A stretch of DNA of 64,000 bases from Turicibacter sp. (GTDB lineage: Bacteria > Bacillota_I > Bacilli_A > MOL361 > Turicibacteraceae). The first letter of the stretch is position 1. Each line of letters starts with the position of its first letter. Where the stretch lies: contig WRAJ01000007.1 of the NCBI GenBank assembly GCA_009780245.1, forward strand, positions 17,531 through 81,530. Direction: 5' to 3'. This document shows, in pieces, positions 63,649 to 64,000 of this stretch. Under the pieces are notes generated by a model. That model did no database searches, was not told where the DNA came from, and saw only the letters and a list, made by a program, of their open reading frames with translations. The position numbers were made by a program, and so were the translations under genes.

Positions 63649-64000
63649 ATGGCAAACATTTTAATTGTGGAGGATGACAAAGCGATCAACACGTTAATTA
63701 GGAAAAATTTGGAATTAGTTGGGCATCAATGCACGTCTGTGTTCGAAGGTGGTTCGAAAGTTAGCGAAGCGATCGAAGCGCACAATTTTGATTTGGTGTT
63801 GCTCGACATCATGCTCCCCAAAGCGGATGGCTTCCAAGTAATTAACCAAATACCAGAAGAGATTCCTGTGATTTTCCTTACCGCCCGCGATGCCACAACC
63901 GATAAAGTGCGCGGGCTTAAGCTAGGTGCCCACGATTACATGGTCAAACCGTTTGATATGCTCGAGCTCCAAGCGCGCGTCGATGCTGTTCTGCGAAGAA
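63649..64000 (+). CDS. Response regulator, receiver domain (3'-truncated by the window edge)
   Basis: The first 117 residues of a response regulator. The CheY-like receiver domain is complete: ILIVEDDKAI (acidic pair), LVLLDIMLPKADGFQV with the phosphoacceptor Asp near residue 51, VIFLTARDA (Thr) and HDYMVKPFDMLEL (Lys near residue 101). The ELQARVDAVLRR end is typical of OmpR/PhoB-type regulators with a winged-helix output domain, which would lie beyond the window. AAGTAGGTGAT precedes the ATG. A histidine kinase gene is likely to follow but is not in view. Confidence 0.93.
   Translation, partial: MANILIVEDDKAINTLIRKNLELVGHQCTSVFEGGSKVSEAIEAHNFDLVLLDIMLPKADGFQVINQIPEEIPVIFLTARDATTDKVRGLKLGAHDYMVKPFDMLELQARVDAVLRR

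Overview
The window is a piece of the chromosome of a Bacillota (Firmicutes) bacterium. GC is moderate (low-to-mid 40s by eye), the genetic code is standard, Shine-Dalgarno sites are strong (AGGAGG) and many start codons are TTG or GTG. Sporulation protease YabG next to Veg and IspE is the classical yabG-veg-ispE neighbourhood of spore-formers. A citrate synthase-aconitase-isocitrate dehydrogenase operon shows the oxidative branch of the TCA cycle. I cannot name the genus. No integrase, transposase, prophage or CRISPR array is visible.

Layout. 1-3.3 kb: the end of queH, a block of 63-bp repeats, then a leftward set of a UPF0303 protein and two Gfo/Idh/MocA dehydrogenases. 3.3-5.8 kb: leftward ispE, veg, yabG and yidD. 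5.8-14.2 kb: a LacI-type regulator divergent from a sugar/cyclitol catabolic and uptake operon (two sugar-phosphate isomerase/epimerase-like proteins, one dehydrogenase, and a lipoprotein-ATPase-permease ABC importer), with paired identical operators. 14.3-19.4 kb: xpaC-telA, then an ECF sigma factor, its probable anti-sigma factor and a DUF4349 lipoprotein. 19.5-23.1 kb: purH, a small RelA/SpoT-like protein and purD. 23.1-32 kb: a DUF1540 protein, a membrane-anchored XRE regulator, a heterodimeric ABC exporter behind a MerR-type promoter, a lipoprotein, yidC, radC and a threonine aldolase-like enzyme. 32-40.2 kb: rpsT, rpsO, pnp (with two S1 domains), an acetyltransferase, an AI-2E family protein, yceD-rpmF and eno. 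40.2-46.8 kb: a tRNA-Arg with a duplicated 5' half fused to a structured segment, a 1194-residue degenerate helicase-nuclease-like protein, and leuS. 47-50.1 kb: an overlapping acetyltransferase-deacetylase-glmU operon. 50.2-55.5 kb: citrate synthase, acnA, icd. 55.6-62.2 kb: msrA, an RNA methyltransferase, an APC permease convergent with an RpiR regulator, plsX and hemZ. 62.3-64 kb: a PD-(D/E)XK-like protein, a 73-bp repeat block and the start of a response regulator.

What stands out. Several intergenic spaces hold short tandem repeats whose units are themselves inverted repeats: 63-bp units at two loci, 73-bp units plus related dispersed copies, and 42-bp units. A separate dispersed element of about 160 bp occurs twice, once next to a perfect 23-bp inverted repeat. 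The best protein candidates for undescribed biology are the 1194-residue protein, which looks like an SF1 helicase-nuclease stripped of its catalytic motifs, and the RelA/SpoT-like protein inside the purine operon.
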